A DNA stretch of 64,000 bases from Ligilactobacillus araffinosus DSM 20653. Lineage in GTDB: Bacteria > Bacillota > Bacilli > Lactobacillales > Lactobacillaceae. Each line of letters opens with the position of its first letter. Positions within the stretch are counted from its first letter, which is position 1. Shown piece by piece: positions 32,312-41,854 of the stretch. The position numbers were made by a program, and so were the translations under genes. The DNA lies in contig NZ_AYYZ01000029.1 of the NCBI RefSeq assembly GCF_001435375.1, positions 70,936-134,935 of the forward strand, given 5' to 3'. The notes beneath the pieces were generated by a model, which made no database searches, had not been told where the DNA came from, and worked only from the letters and a program-made list of their open reading frames with translations.

Positions 32312-32319
32312 ATTAGAAA

Positions 32320-33615
32320 CTACTCATCCTTTTCAAGCGGACGGCCCTTAAATTTTTCAAGGCGATAATACTGTTCTGCAAGGGCTTTTTCATAACGCCC
32401 ATTCTTTTTAGGAATGTAGTAATGTCGGTTTTTAATTTTATCAGGAAGATATTGTTGTTTGACCCAATCGTGCGGATAGTCATGCGGGTATTTATATCCG
32501 ATTCCGTGACCAAGTTTTTCAGCTCCCTGATAATGTGGATCTTTAAGCCAATTCGGAATTTCGCCGTAATTGCCTTGATGCAAATCATCGAGGGCTTTGT
32601 CAATCGCACTGATTGCGGAGTTTGATTTGGGTGATAAGCATAAGTCGATGACTGCTTCAGCAAGCGGAATCCGGGCTTCAGGAAATCCAACCTTTTCAGC
32701 AGCGGTAACGGCTGCAACGGTTCGCGCGGCTGTTTGCGGATTGGCTAAGCCAACATCTTCATATGCGATTACTAAAAGGCGACGGGTCACACTTGGAAGA
32801 TCATCGGCATCAGCCATGCGGGCTAAGTAATGTAAAGCTGCATCAACATCGGATCCACGAATCGATTTTTGAAAGGCAGAAACGACATCGTAGTGAGCAT
32901 CGCCATTTTTATCATGAATGAGAGCTTTGTGTTGGACACATTCTTCAGCAATTTTTAACGTGATGTGGATTATGCCGTCATCGTTTGCGGGTGTGGATTT
33001 CACTGCAAGTTCAAGAGCATTCAGCGAGCTGCGTAAATCACCATGGGTTGCATTTGCAAGATGTTTAATGGCAGCATCATCAAGCTTGACGTTAAATGCT
33101 CCTAATCCATTTTTCTTATCATGAAGCGCGCGTTCTAAGGCTTGCCGAATATCCATTGCTGTTAACGGTTTAAGCTCAAAAATCTGCGTTCGGCTTCGAA
33201 TCGCCGGATTGATCGTAATGTATGGATTTTCAGTCGTCGCTCCAATTAGAATGATCTGTCCGTTTTCAAGATGAGGCAAAAGAAAATCCTGTTTTGGTTT
33301 TGTTAAACGATGAATTTCATCTAACATCAAAATTACCGTTCCGCTCATTTTAGCTTCAGCAACGATTTGCTCGAGAGCTTTTTTCGAATCTGTGGCGGCA
33401 TTTAATTTGCGAAATGCGTATTTTGTTGATCCTGCAATTGCACTTGCGATGCTAGTTTTTCCGGTTCCTGGCGGCCCATAAAGAATCATTGAAGAGAGGA
33501 GTTTAGCGTTGACCATTCGGCGAATAATTTTGCCAGGACCAACAAGATGTTGTTGACCAACGATTTCATTAAGGTTTTGCGGCCGCATCCGGTATGCTAA
33601 TGGATGAAATGCCAT
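32320..33615 (-). CDS. rarA: Replication-associated recombination ATPase RarA (MgsA)
   Basis: A 431-residue AAA+ ATPase of the RarA/WRNIP1 family acting at stalled replication forks. Walker A GPPGTGKTS at residues 47-55, Walker B LMLDEIHRL near 100, sensor 1 IGATTENP near 125. The C-terminal helical part includes YKYPHDYP. The ATG at 33615 is chosen because AAAGGAAAT precedes it on the minus strand; an in-frame TTG six codons upstream is less likely. The 6S-like RNA follows. Confidence 0.95.
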   Translation of the reverse strand: MAFHPLAYRMRPQNLNEIVGQQHLVGPGKIIRRMVNAKLLSSMILYGPPGTGKTSIASAIAGSTKYAFRKLNAATDSKKALEQIVAEAKMSGTVILMLDEIHRLTKPKQDFLLPHLENGQIILIGATTENPYITINPAIRSRTQIFELKPLTAMDIRQALERALHDKKNGLGAFNVKLDDAAIKHLANATHGDLRSSLNALELAVKSTPANDDGIIHITLKIAEECVQHKALIHDKNGDAHYDVVSAFQKSIRGSDVDAALHYLARMADADDLPSVTRRLLVIAYEDVGLANPQTAARTVAAVTAAEKVGFPEARIPLAEAVIDLCLSPKSNSAISAIDKALDDLHQGNYGEIPNWLKDPHYQGAEKLGHGIGYKYPHDYPHDWVKQQYLPDKIKNRHYYIPKKNGRYEKALAEQYYRLEKFKGRPLEKDE

Positions 33616-33728
33616 GATGTCATTTCCTTTCAATAATTTTCTAGTATTATAGCACTTTTAAAGGGTACCCGTTAAACATAAAATTGAGTATAATTATAGT
33701 AAAATTAAGCATAACAGGATGAATTAGC

Positions 33729-35732
33729 ATGAAATTAGATGAAATTGGAAAAACAATCAAGGATGAAGGATTAATTGATGCTTTGAATAATTTCAAATAT
33801 TCAATAAAGCAGATGTATTTGGTTGTTGATGAAAACGGCAATGCAGTCAATGATCTTGCATCGATGATCGATGAAAATCAATATTTGCATATTAAAGGCA
33901 ATCATATTGAACTTGTTCAACCGCATGGATTCCGTCTTGAACGATTAAAGCAAGAAACACGTCTTCAACTGCAGTTTTTAAAACACCAATTAGCAAGGCA
34001 TGGGTTCAGACTATGGCCGTTAGCAGCCGATGAAAATAGCAGTGTGGCGATTTCGATTCAACTCCCGGAACAGCTCTTTTTGGAACTTTATCAGCGAAAA
34101 TTCAAGCAATATAAGATTAATTACTATGATTTTCGAAATCAAATTTATTTAAAAATTGCTCAAGGATTTGAACTGTGTCAGCCATTTTTGACCTATTTTA
34201 TGGGTTCATCCTTGGCATTCTTTAATAATCTTGATGAACGGGCACGACGGTCGGCCTTGACCTTTGATCTCCTAAAAGGAATTCAAGATTTTCAGCCGGA
34301 TTTTCGGTCAGTCAAAAGTTATTTGGGAACGAAAAATGCAGTGGGAAAGGTTGCGCTTGAAGGGCAATTTGATCATCAACACGGGATCACAGCGTTAATG
34401 CTCCGAAAGCTGGATTTTAATCCAGATAGTCAATTAGGAATTGGATTGAATATTTTGAACCTGATCGATATGATGGCCGGATACTTTTTAATGAATGACG
34501 GTGTCGCAAATGACCAATTGATGGATCAAATTAAGGCTTCTCGCGAATTAGACCTTAAAGTTGCGGCCGCAAGTCCTTTCCGTAAACTTAATGAATTAGT
34601 AAAATTTAAAGCATTGATTGATAACTTAAACCACTTTGCAACTGCTTTTAATTACGGCGAAAATTGGAACGGAACCATGGAGAATATCAAAGCTAAGCTG
34701 GAAGATGGAATGCAGACGCTGGCAGCTCGTTTATTACGAGAACAGGGAAGTCAGTCACTGTTGAAGTTTTTGCTTGCGAAGATTAAGAATGAGTTGGCAA
34801 AAGAGCAATCATTGAAGTTATCTGTCAATTCAACACACGTTTTACAGGCTGCATTTGAACAGGGAATGGATTATCAGGTGATCGATAATGACCAGGATAT
34901 TGTTGAAATTAACGGTCATTATGTCTGGAACGGTTTGCAAAGTGACTTAGACCAAGCAGTAACGGCAAAGATATGGGATAACAAAGAATTGACAAAGCAG
35001 TTGGTCGGGGACCTTGCAATTCAAATTCAGCCTTCATGGAAGATTACAACGGTTGATCAGGCTGTGCGTCTTTATCCAATGGTCAAAGGAAAAGCCATTA
35101 TTCTTAAAAATGCTGTTGGGCATTCTGATACACATGGGATTTTATACCGAATGGCTCCAAGTAAGAAAGAGTTTATGGAAAGTGTCGGAGTGATGTTGAA
35201 GCAAACTGCACAGGTTTTAGTTGAACAGGTTTCAACGGGATCAACTTACCAAGCATTGATCTTGAACGGGAAAGTTGCCAGTTTAATTGAACGAATTCCG
35301 GAAAATGTGGTTGGCGACGGCCGAAAAACCTTAAAACAATTAATTGAAAGTAAACAACTCGAGCTTGGACGCAATGAAAAGAAAACGTTGATGATGCAGG
35401 GACTGACGCTTGACCAAGTTGTTCCGCGCGGAATTCAAGTATTATTACGGTATGATTCATTTACCGGTTCACAATTTCAAAGTGTAGATGCATTAAATGA
35501 TGCTGATCAAACATATATTCAATTACTCGAAAAAATTGCCGCCCAGCTTCAAATGCGTGATGGTCTGATTGATATGATTTTTAGTAATATTTATCAACCA
35601 TATTCAGAAGACCATCCTGAATTAGCAGTCTTCTTAAGCGCCCATGCAAATGGTGATTTTCAACCGCACGAAAAGATGGCATTGAATCAGCAACGCGATA
35701 TTGCGTCGCTGATTGTTGAACAATTTAAATAA
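33729..35732 (+). CDS. Divergent GshF-like protein (glutamate-cysteine ligase / ATP-grasp fusion)
   Basis: A 667-residue protein, shorter than bifunctional GshF (~750). The N-terminal two-thirds resemble a diverged gamma-glutamylcysteine ligase. The C-terminal ATP-grasp part contains VLVEQVSTGSTYQALI and RIPENVVGDGRKTLKQLI, close to the GshF/cyanophycin-synthetase pattern. The downstream motif that is normally RxNSNISTGGDSID reads LRYDSFTGSQFQSVD, so metal-binding residues appear changed. It may be a repurposed or inactive paralog. Whether glutathione is made cannot be told. It lies beside rarA; terminator follows. Confidence 0.7.
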   Translation: MKLDEIGKTIKDEGLIDALNNFKYSIKQMYLVVDENGNAVNDLASMIDENQYLHIKGNHIELVQPHGFRLERLKQETRLQLQFLKHQLARHGFRLWPLAADENSSVAISIQLPEQLFLELYQRKFKQYKINYYDFRNQIYLKIAQGFELCQPFLTYFMGSSLAFFNNLDERARRSALTFDLLKGIQDFQPDFRSVKSYLGTKNAVGKVALEGQFDHQHGITALMLRKLDFNPDSQLGIGLNILNLIDMMAGYFLMNDGVANDQLMDQIKASRELDLKVAAASPFRKLNELVKFKALIDNLNHFATAFNYGENWNGTMENIKAKLEDGMQTLAARLLREQGSQSLLKFLLAKIKNELAKEQSLKLSVNSTHVLQAAFEQGMDYQVIDNDQDIVEINGHYVWNGLQSDLDQAVTAKIWDNKELTKQLVGDLAIQIQPSWKITTVDQAVRLYPMVKGKAIILKNAVGHSDTHGILYRMAPSKKEFMESVGVMLKQTAQVLVEQVSTGSTYQALILNGKVASLIERIPENVVGDGRKTLKQLIESKQLELGRNEKKTLMMQGLTLDQVVPRGIQVLLRYDSFTGSQFQSVDALNDADQTYIQLLEKIAAQLQMRDGLIDMIFSNIYQPYSEDHPELAVFLSAHANGDFQPHEKMALNQQRDIASLIVEQFK

Positions 35733-35763
35733 AGGTTTGGCATTTGCCAAGCCTTTATTTTTT
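35731..35763. terminator. Bidirectional terminator
   Basis: AAAGGTTTGGCA-TT-TGCCAAGCCTTT with T-run; overlaps the end of the convergent yueI-like gene. Confidence 0.8.
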
Positions 35764-36222
35764 ATGGAATAAATTTTTTAATGAAAAACGATGTTTTGAA
35801 GGCTTTTCAGCGGAAACCGTCGCTGCATTGTTATCAAGTGGATAGCGAAGCGCAACATCAACGATTTCAGTGTGAATAGCCTGATGAGAAGCAGCAATTA
35901 CGACCGCTAAATCAGAGGCTGCGTGGGGGAAGGTCAAATCGGAACTGCAGGTAAATGAAGCGTTGGCTGAATTGGCAATTTGAATTAGCCGGCTTAACTG
36001 GTCTTGATCAACGCTACCGTTGATTGTCATTCGGTATTCAGGATGCGCTTCAAGTTCTTTTTGAATTGCCGGATAATATTTTTCAGAATTAAGTTGCGCA
36101 AACGTCACGGTTAAGTCAACTCGTTCGCGGAAGGTGCCAAGATATTTGCGCTGTTCATCGGGTTTTAATTTCGGGGTCCCGTACATTCCTTTATTCAGAT
36201 GTTCTTGTAATTCATCAGTCAT
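35755..36222 (-). CDS. yueI: YueI family protein (DUF1694)
   Basis: A 155-residue soluble protein of the DUF1694/YueI family: GTPKLKPDEQRKYLGTFRER near the N-terminus, then an alpha/beta core. The basic C-terminal tail (HRFSLKNLFHKK) varies in the family. Function unknown. AGGAGG precedes the ATG on the minus strand. It is upstream of nothing on its strand and close to rpsD, a common neighbour. Confidence 0.85.
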   Translation of the reverse strand: MTDELQEHLNKGMYGTPKLKPDEQRKYLGTFRERVDLTVTFAQLNSEKYYPAIQKELEAHPEYRMTINGSVDQDQLSRLIQIANSANASFTCSSDLTFPHAASDLAVVIAASHQAIHTEIVDVALRYPLDNNAATVSAEKPSKHRFSLKNLFHKK

Positions 36223-36259
36223 GGTTCAACCTCCTTTAAGTATCGTTATTATATCAGAT

Positions 36260-36290
36260 AAAAAAAGAAGGCTGCAATTGTTGCAGCCTT
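36260..36290 (-). terminator. Terminator of rpsD
   Basis: AAGGCTGCAA/TTGCAGCCTT, 10-bp stem with 3-nt loop, U7 on the minus strand. Confidence 0.9.
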
Positions 36291-36312
36291 CCGCTTAATA
36301 ATTGATAAATCA

Positions 36313-36918
36313 TTAAAGTTTGTTGTAGTATTCAACGATAAGTGATTCATCGATGTTAGCATCTAATTCGTCACGTTCTGGTAAACGAACTAATGTACCT
36401 TCCATCTTGTCTTCGTCAAATGATACGAATGGAGCACGACCAACAACGGCTTCCAAAGCATCCTTAACGATTTGTAAGTTCTTTGAACGTTCACGTAATG
36501 AAATTACTTGACCTGGTTGAACTTCGTATGATGGAATATCAACGCGCTTGCCATCAACAGTGATGTGACCGTGGTTAACAAGTTGCCGTGCTTGACGACG
36601 AGTTGTTGCTAAACCTAAACGGTAAACAACATTGTCTAAACGTTGTTCCAAAAGGATCATGAAGTTATCACCGTGTTTACCTTCACGGATCTTGCCGGCA
36701 CGTTTAAATGTGTTAGCAAATTGACGTTCTGTCATGCCGTACATCATACGTAACTTTTGCTTTTCACGTAATTGCATACCGTATTCTGATAACTTCCGAC
36801 GGCTTTGACCGTGCTGACCTGGGGCGTATGGGCGCCGTGCTAATTCTTTACCTGAGCCTGTAAGGGAGATTCCCAAACGACGTGAAACCTTCCATGATGG
36901 ACCTGTATAACGAGACAT
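36313..36918 (-). CDS. rpsD: 30S ribosomal protein S4
   Basis: A 201-residue S4: [18 protein letters not shown] start, [17 protein letters not shown], and the S4 RNA-binding domain ([30 protein letters not shown]). S4 binds 16S rRNA early in 30S assembly. The start at 36918 follows a perfect GGAGGAACG; the open frame upstream is leader sequence. Autoregulation through the leader RNA is known for firmicute S4. Codon use is highly biased. Confidence 0.97.
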   Translation of the reverse strand: MSRYTGPSWKVSRRLGISLTGSGKELARRPYAPGQHGQSRRKLSEYGMQLREKQKLRMMYGMTERQFANTFKRAGKIREGKHGDNFMILLEQRLDNVVYRLGLATTRRQARQLVNHGHITVDGKRVDIPSYEVQPGQVISLRERSKNLQIVKDALEAVVGRAPFVSFDEDKMEGTLVRLPERDELDANIDESLIVEYYNKL

Positions 36919-37089
36919 AATATCGTTCCTCCAAAAATATATTTTTATGGAGTAAAATAACGGTGCAGACTTAGTATTCGTGCAGTTGATTTTAGACGTT
37001 CGCTTTTGCAGCCGAAAAGTTACTTGCAGAACCAAAATGGCAACCAACTGTTGACGTTCTTACCGTCTGCTGCTGCATTATTTTACACA
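36919..37089 (-). ncRNA. S4 (rpsD) mRNA leader, autoregulatory structure
   Basis: A ~170-nt untranslated leader with long-range pairing: on the minus strand GTAAAATAA at the 5' side (about 37077-37085) pairs with TTATTTTAC near 36953-36961, and GCAGAC with GTCTGC inside it. Position and layout fit the S4-binding leader known from Bacillus rpsD, which represses translation when S4 is in excess. Confidence 0.7.
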
Positions 37090-37095
37090 TTTGCC

Positions 37096-37124
37096 ATTGT
37101 ACCGGTCTGCCGTCGGAAAGTCAA
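37096..37124 (-). promoter_or_regulatory. Promoter of rpsD
   Basis: Minus strand TTGACT (37119-37124), 17-bp spacer, TACAAT (37096-37101). Confidence 0.8.
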
Positions 37125-37264
37125 TGGGTGATTTGGAATTTATTTATAATTAAACATTTTAATAGGAATGCCCGTTTATATGGTATAATTATGGAGAATA
37201 AAATTAGTGGTTATTTTAAATAAGAATTGATTCAAATAATTGTACGGATGAAGGATGGGATTTT

Positions 37265-38983
37265 ATGGTTATCTTTTTGATTTCACTAATTATTATTGCG
37301 TTAGTGATCTACTTAGGAGTGTATTTGTTTAAACGCCATAAAGCAAAGCAAATTGAGGTTTACCAAGCAAAGGTAAATGAAATCACGGAAAATTCACTTG
37401 AAAAGGAACTGGCTGAAATCAGCAAGTTAAATTTATCGGGTGACAGTTTAACGGAATTTGAAAAGGTTGATAAGAACTACCGCGAGATCGTCAACCGCAA
37501 GCTTCCTGAAATTTCAGAATTGTTGAATGATTTGCGTGAATTGAACCAGCACTATCAATTTGGACGAATCAATCATGAATTAAAAGATGTGGATGAAAAG
37601 TTAAGCGGCACTGTTGCTCAATTTGAAAAGATCAAGGAAGAATTGAAGAATATCCGTAAGGTTACGGAAGAGCATCAAAAAGCGGTTGAAGAATTAAGCG
37701 AAAAGTATAAAGATTTGCGGAAGACGCTTCTTGCTAAGAGCTTTTCATTTGGCCCAAGCAGTGACAAACTTGAGGAACAACTTGGCAAATTGGAACAGCA
37801 GTTCAATGATTATACGAAATTGATGGAAAGTGGCGATTATGTTAAATCAGCTAAACCACTTTCAGATTTACAAGATGCAACCGCTGAAATGGAAGAAAAG
37901 GTGGAAAAGATTCCGCCGATCTTTAAAAGTTTAAAGAGTGTTTTTCCTGACCAACTCAAGGAATTAAATAGCGCTGTTGATCAGCTGCTAAAAGAAAAAT
38001 ACGTTTTTCATGAAGATTTAAAAAAGAAACTTGCTGACATCCAAAAAATGGTTGATAAGAATTTCGAAAACTTAAAGAAGGTTGACTTGAAGAATGCAAC
38101 CAAACTTGATGAAAAGCTCACAACGGATATCGACAAGGTTTATGATGAGATTGATCAAGAATACCGAGCACGCAAAGTAGTTGAAAAGAATTACAATTAT
38201 TATCAAGATTTTGTTGAACATGCAGAACGGCAAGAACATGAATTGTTGATCGACTTGGATCGGTTATCTCAAAATTATGAATTAACACATAATGAATTTG
38301 AAGAGGCTCATGATCTTCAAGTTCAAATTCAAGCAATTCGGAAAGATTTTGATAACTTTACGAAACAACGGTCAGAAGGCGTGATTTATTCAGACGAATT
38401 GAAACGGCAAAAAGATAACATTGATAAATTGACCAAGATTGAAAAGAAGCAAAAAGAAATCAATGATGGGGTTTCAAATCTTTGGAAAGAAGAAAAGGAA
38501 GCTCAGAAAGCCGTTCAAGGATTCGATCTTGAAATTCACCGGATGCGCCGGGATGTTGAAAAGTTAAATTTACCTGGCCTTTCACGTGAATACACTGATT
38601 ATTTCTTTAAGGTGAGCGATGAGATTGAAAACTTGGATGAGGCGTTAGGTCAAATTCAAATCAACATGGATGAAATTACGAAAGCGTTGATTAATACCCA
38701 ATCTGATTTGGACGTTTTAGGCGATAAAACAAAAGAAATCATTGATTGTGCAACGTTATCTGAAGAATTCTTGCAATATGCCAACCGGTATCGGACACGT
38801 TATCCGGAAGTTGAAGAAGCATATAAGAAAGCAAGCCAACTATTTAATAAAGAATACAATTACGTTGATGCGCTTGATACGATTTCAAATGCAGTTGAAG
38901 AAGTTGAACCGGGAGCATATAAGCGAATTACTGATGATTATGAGTCACAGGAACAGGCTCAACGGCAATATCCAATGAATTAA
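37265..38983 (+). CDS. ezrA: Septation ring formation regulator EzrA
   Basis: A 572-residue protein with one N-terminal membrane segment (residues 2-22), then almost entirely coiled coil with spectrin-like repeats to the end. It fits EzrA, an FtsZ-interacting membrane protein that limits Z-ring assembly to midcell. The length is close to the family's ~565-575. GGATGGG precedes the ATG. A strong terminator separates it from iscS. Confidence 0.95.
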   Translation: MVIFLISLIIIALVIYLGVYLFKRHKAKQIEVYQAKVNEITENSLEKELAEISKLNLSGDSLTEFEKVDKNYREIVNRKLPEISELLNDLRELNQHYQFGRINHELKDVDEKLSGTVAQFEKIKEELKNIRKVTEEHQKAVEELSEKYKDLRKTLLAKSFSFGPSSDKLEEQLGKLEQQFNDYTKLMESGDYVKSAKPLSDLQDATAEMEEKVEKIPPIFKSLKSVFPDQLKELNSAVDQLLKEKYVFHEDLKKKLADIQKMVDKNFENLKKVDLKNATKLDEKLTTDIDKVYDEIDQEYRARKVVEKNYNYYQDFVEHAERQEHELLIDLDRLSQNYELTHNEFEEAHDLQVQIQAIRKDFDNFTKQRSEGVIYSDELKRQKDNIDKLTKIEKKQKEINDGVSNLWKEEKEAQKAVQGFDLEIHRMRRDVEKLNLPGLSREYTDYFFKVSDEIENLDEALGQIQINMDEITKALINTQSDLDVLGDKTKEIIDCATLSEEFLQYANRYRTRYPEVEEAYKKASQLFNKEYNYVDALDTISNAVEEVEPGAYKRITDDYESQEQAQRQYPMN

Positions 38984-39011
38984 AAAATTGCGGCAGATGC
39001 CGCAATTTTTT
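38984..39011 (+). terminator. Terminator of ezrA
   Basis: AAAATTGCGGCA-GA-TGCCGCAATTTT with following T-run. Confidence 0.9.
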
Positions 39012-39155
39012 GTTACTGAAATAATTAGCGAATGATCAGTTGAATCAAGGCTGACGTTCGGTTTTTCCCTTTACAAAAAGTTAGTAAGATGATTAAATTA
39101 GTTACGAGTCGTACCAGAATACATGTAAATAAATTTTAACGGAAAGGATAATTTG

Positions 39156-40304
39156 ATGATTTATTTTGATAACAGTGCAACAACTAAAATGGATCCGTCA
39201 GTTTTGCAAACGTATGACGCGGTTTGTCAAAATATTTGGGGAAATTCATCATCGCTTCATTCATGGGGTGAAAAGGCGTTCAATCTTCTTGAACAGTCAC
39301 GGAAGCAGATTGCCGATTTGATGAATTGTTATCCGGATGAGATCTATTTTACAAGTGGCGGAACGGAAAGTGACAATTGGGCAATTAAGGGAACTGCCAT
39401 GGAAAAGCGCCCATATGGAAAGCACATTATTACGTCAAGTGTTGAACATGCAGCAGTAATGAACAGCATGAAACACCTTGAAAAGATGGGCTTTGATGTG
39501 ACTTATCTGCCGGTCGATGATGAAGGTCGGGTTTCGCCCGAAGATGTTCGCAAAGCAATTCGGAAAGATACGATCTTAGTTTCAGTTATGGCAATCAATA
39601 ATGAAATTGGAACGATTCAACCAATTGAAGAAATTGCTGAGATTTTAAATGATCATCCGAAGATTCATTTTCATGTTGACTCTGTTCAAGCGATTGGCAA
39701 AGGGGTTGAAAAGTTGATTCGGAACCCACGGGTTGATTTTCTTGCATTCTCAGGTCACAAATTCCATGCACCGCGCGGAACAGGCTTTATGTACAAAAAA
39801 CGTGGCCGAATGATTCAGCCACTGGTCGATGGTGGTGGTCAGGAAAAGAACTTGCGCGGTGGAACTGAAAACTTACCGGCAATTGCCGGAATGGCTAAGG
39901 CACTTCGCCTTTTGATGGACGATGAAGACCAAAAGGTTGCTCATCAACGGGCAATTAAAAATCGAATTTATCAACATATTAGTCAATTTGATAAAGTGCA
40001 TATTTTCTCAAAAAATGATGAAACGTTTGCACCGCATATTTTATGTTTCACAATTGATGGTGTTCGTGGTGAATCAATCGTGCATGCATTTGAAAAATAT
40101 GATATTTATATTTCAACGACGAGTGCTTGTTCATCAAAGAAGGGTGACATTGCGGGAACATTAGCTGCGATGAAGGTTCCAGAAAAGATTGCAACTTCAG
40201 CTGTGCGGATCAGCCTTGATGAACATAATACGCTTGAGGAAGCAGATGAATTCAACCGCGTTTTCGATAAGTTATATGAAGAATTTAAAATGATCAACTC
40301 ATAA
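39156..40304 (+). CDS. Cysteine desulfurase (NifS/IscS family)
   Basis: A 382-residue PLP enzyme releasing sulfur from cysteine as a protein persulfide. The PLP lysine lies in FSGHKFHAPRGTG (about residue 203) and the catalytic Cys in STTSACSSKKG (about 325). Other landmarks: FDNSATTKM and SGGTESDNWA. The ATG at 39156 is favoured over TTG 39153 because AAAGGA sits 7 nt before it. Paired with thiI 12 bp downstream, so the sulfur is most likely passed to ThiI for 4-thiouridine in tRNA. Confidence 0.94.
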   Translation: MIYFDNSATTKMDPSVLQTYDAVCQNIWGNSSSLHSWGEKAFNLLEQSRKQIADLMNCYPDEIYFTSGGTESDNWAIKGTAMEKRPYGKHIITSSVEHAAVMNSMKHLEKMGFDVTYLPVDDEGRVSPEDVRKAIRKDTILVSVMAINNEIGTIQPIEEIAEILNDHPKIHFHVDSVQAIGKGVEKLIRNPRVDFLAFSGHKFHAPRGTGFMYKKRGRMIQPLVDGGGQEKNLRGGTENLPAIAGMAKALRLLMDDEDQKVAHQRAIKNRIYQHISQFDKVHIFSKNDETFAPHILCFTIDGVRGESIVHAFEKYDIYISTTSACSSKKGDIAGTLAAMKVPEKIATSAVRISLDEHNTLEEADEFNRVFDKLYEEFKMINS

Positions 40305-40316
40305 TGGAGGACTTTG

Positions 40317-41534
40317 ATGCAATATTCAGAAATTATGGTTCGCTACGGTGAACTTTCAACGAAAGGAAAGAACCGCAAAAATTTCATTGACAGGTTAGGA
40401 TACAATGTTCGCCAAGCATTGCATGAATTCCCAAATTTAAAGATTGCGGCGCACCGTGATCGGATGCACATCCAATTAAACGGTGAAGACTCAGAAAAGG
40501 TAATGGCTCGGTTGGGTCAAGTTTTTGGAATCCAAAACTTTTCACCATCGGTAAAGGTTGAACGTGATGTTAAGAAAGTTCAAGCAATGGCAATTGAAAT
40601 GATGAAGGAAAAGTATCATCCCGGATTAACGTTTAAGATTAATACTCGGCGTTCAGATCATAAATTCAAATATGATACAAATGCGATGAATGATCTTTTA
40701 GGTGGCACAATTTTACAAGCCTTTGATGATATTCACGTTAAAATGAAAGACCCGGATGTAACGTTAAGATGTGAAGTGCGGCCGGATGGAATTTTCTTAT
40801 CATACGGAAAGATTAATGGAGCTGGCGGTTTGCCAGTTGGAACAGCTGGTAAGGCAATGCTGATGTTGTCTGGCGGAATTGATTCGCCGGTTGCGGGGTA
40901 CCTTGCAATGAAGCGTGGGGTTGCTATTGAAATGGTTCACTTCTTCAGCCCGCCATATACCAGTGAACAGGCATTAAATAAGGCTAAGCAATTAACGGCA
41001 AAACTGGCACCATATGTTGGAACAATCAAGTTTATTCAAGTTCCATTTACAGAAATTCAAGAAAAGATTAAACATGAAGTCCCAGAAGGATATTTGATGA
41101 CAATTCAACGGCGCTTTATGTTGCGGTTAGCCGAAAAGATTGCTAAAAAACGGAAAGGTCTTGCTATTTTTAATGGTGAAGCGTTAGGCCAAGTGGCATC
41201 GCAGACGCTTGAAAGTATGGCAGCAATTAACGATGTTACTACCATGCCGGTTTTGCGGCCAGTTCTTTCAATGGATAAAAATGAAATTATTGAGATTGCC
41301 CAAAAGATTGATACGTTTGACTTATCGATCCAACCGTTTGAAGATTGCTGTACCGTCTTTGCACCGCCAGCTCCGAAAACTAAGCCGCGAATTGATCGGG
41401 CACGGCAATATGAAGAACGCTTAGATGTTGATGGTTTGATTCAACGGGCACTTGATGGAATTCAAATTACCGAAATCAATAGTTCTGATGAATTTATGAA
41501 TGCTAATCAGGAAAGCTTTGCCGAACTTCTTTAA
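40317..41534 (+). CDS. thiI: tRNA 4-thiouridine synthase ThiI
   Basis: A 405-residue ThiI: N-terminal ferredoxin-like and THUMP domains (about 1-165), then the PP-loop adenylating domain with [17 protein letters not shown] near residue 185. It adenylates U8 of tRNA for sulfur insertion. No C-terminal rhodanese domain, as usual in firmicutes; [11 protein letters not shown] near the end carries candidate cysteines. The ATG at 40317 has GGAGG 6 nt upstream. In an operon with the desulfurase gene. Confidence 0.95.
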   Translation: MQYSEIMVRYGELSTKGKNRKNFIDRLGYNVRQALHEFPNLKIAAHRDRMHIQLNGEDSEKVMARLGQVFGIQNFSPSVKVERDVKKVQAMAIEMMKEKYHPGLTFKINTRRSDHKFKYDTNAMNDLLGGTILQAFDDIHVKMKDPDVTLRCEVRPDGIFLSYGKINGAGGLPVGTAGKAMLMLSGGIDSPVAGYLAMKRGVAIEMVHFFSPPYTSEQALNKAKQLTAKLAPYVGTIKFIQVPFTEIQEKIKHEVPEGYLMTIQRRFMLRLAEKIAKKRKGLAIFNGEALGQVASQTLESMAAINDVTTMPVLRPVLSMDKNEIIEIAQKIDTFDLSIQPFEDCCTVFAPPAPKTKPRIDRARQYEERLDVDGLIQRALDGIQITEINSSDEFMNANQESFAELL

Positions 41535-41539
41535 TCTGC

Positions 41540-41568
41540 TTGACGATTATTAAATTGCAGATTAGAAT
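41540..41568 (+). promoter_or_regulatory. Promoter of valS
   Basis: TTGACG (41540-41545), 17-bp spacer, TAGAAT (41563-41568), 6 bp after the thiI stop. Confidence 0.75.
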
Positions 41569-41574
41569 ACAACT

Positions 41575-41815
41575 ATAAGCAGAGAACAAGAGGGATATCT
41601 GATGTTCATTTTCCAGAAAAGACGGAGGTTGTGAAAGTCGAAATGGATCGGATATTTGTAGCTTGGGAGCTGTTATTCTGAACGGATATTAAGAATAACC
41701 GGACTGGCTGACAGTTCGTTATCATTAATCAGCTAAGCGGAAAGTGAATTAGTTTACTTTCAATTTAGGTGGTACCACGGCATTGTCGTCCTATGTTGAC
41801 GGCAGTGCTTTTTTA
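41575..41815 (+). promoter_or_regulatory. T-box leader of valS
   Basis: A ~240-nt structured leader. The T-box core AGGTGGTACCACGG is at 41767-41780. The terminator stem GCATTGTCGTC/GACGGCAGTGC (41780-41790 with 41798-41808) followed by T6 overlaps the 3' end of the T-box, the usual terminator/antiterminator switch. Uncharged tRNA-Val would stabilise the antiterminator. A GTC in the stem I region (41637-41639) is a possible specifier codon, not certain. Confidence 0.93.
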
Positions 41816-41854
41816 TATCCGCCAGTAAAATTTAAAAATGAAAGGAATCGACTG

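Noticed and set aside
36919-37047. N-terminal extension of S4 (43 extra codons)
   Set aside because: The extension lies in the structured leader, is not S4-like, and a perfect binding site precedes the internal ATG at 36918.
41783-41854. N-terminal extension of ValS
   Set aside because: These codons overlap the T-box terminator hairpin; the ATG at 41855 has its own binding site.
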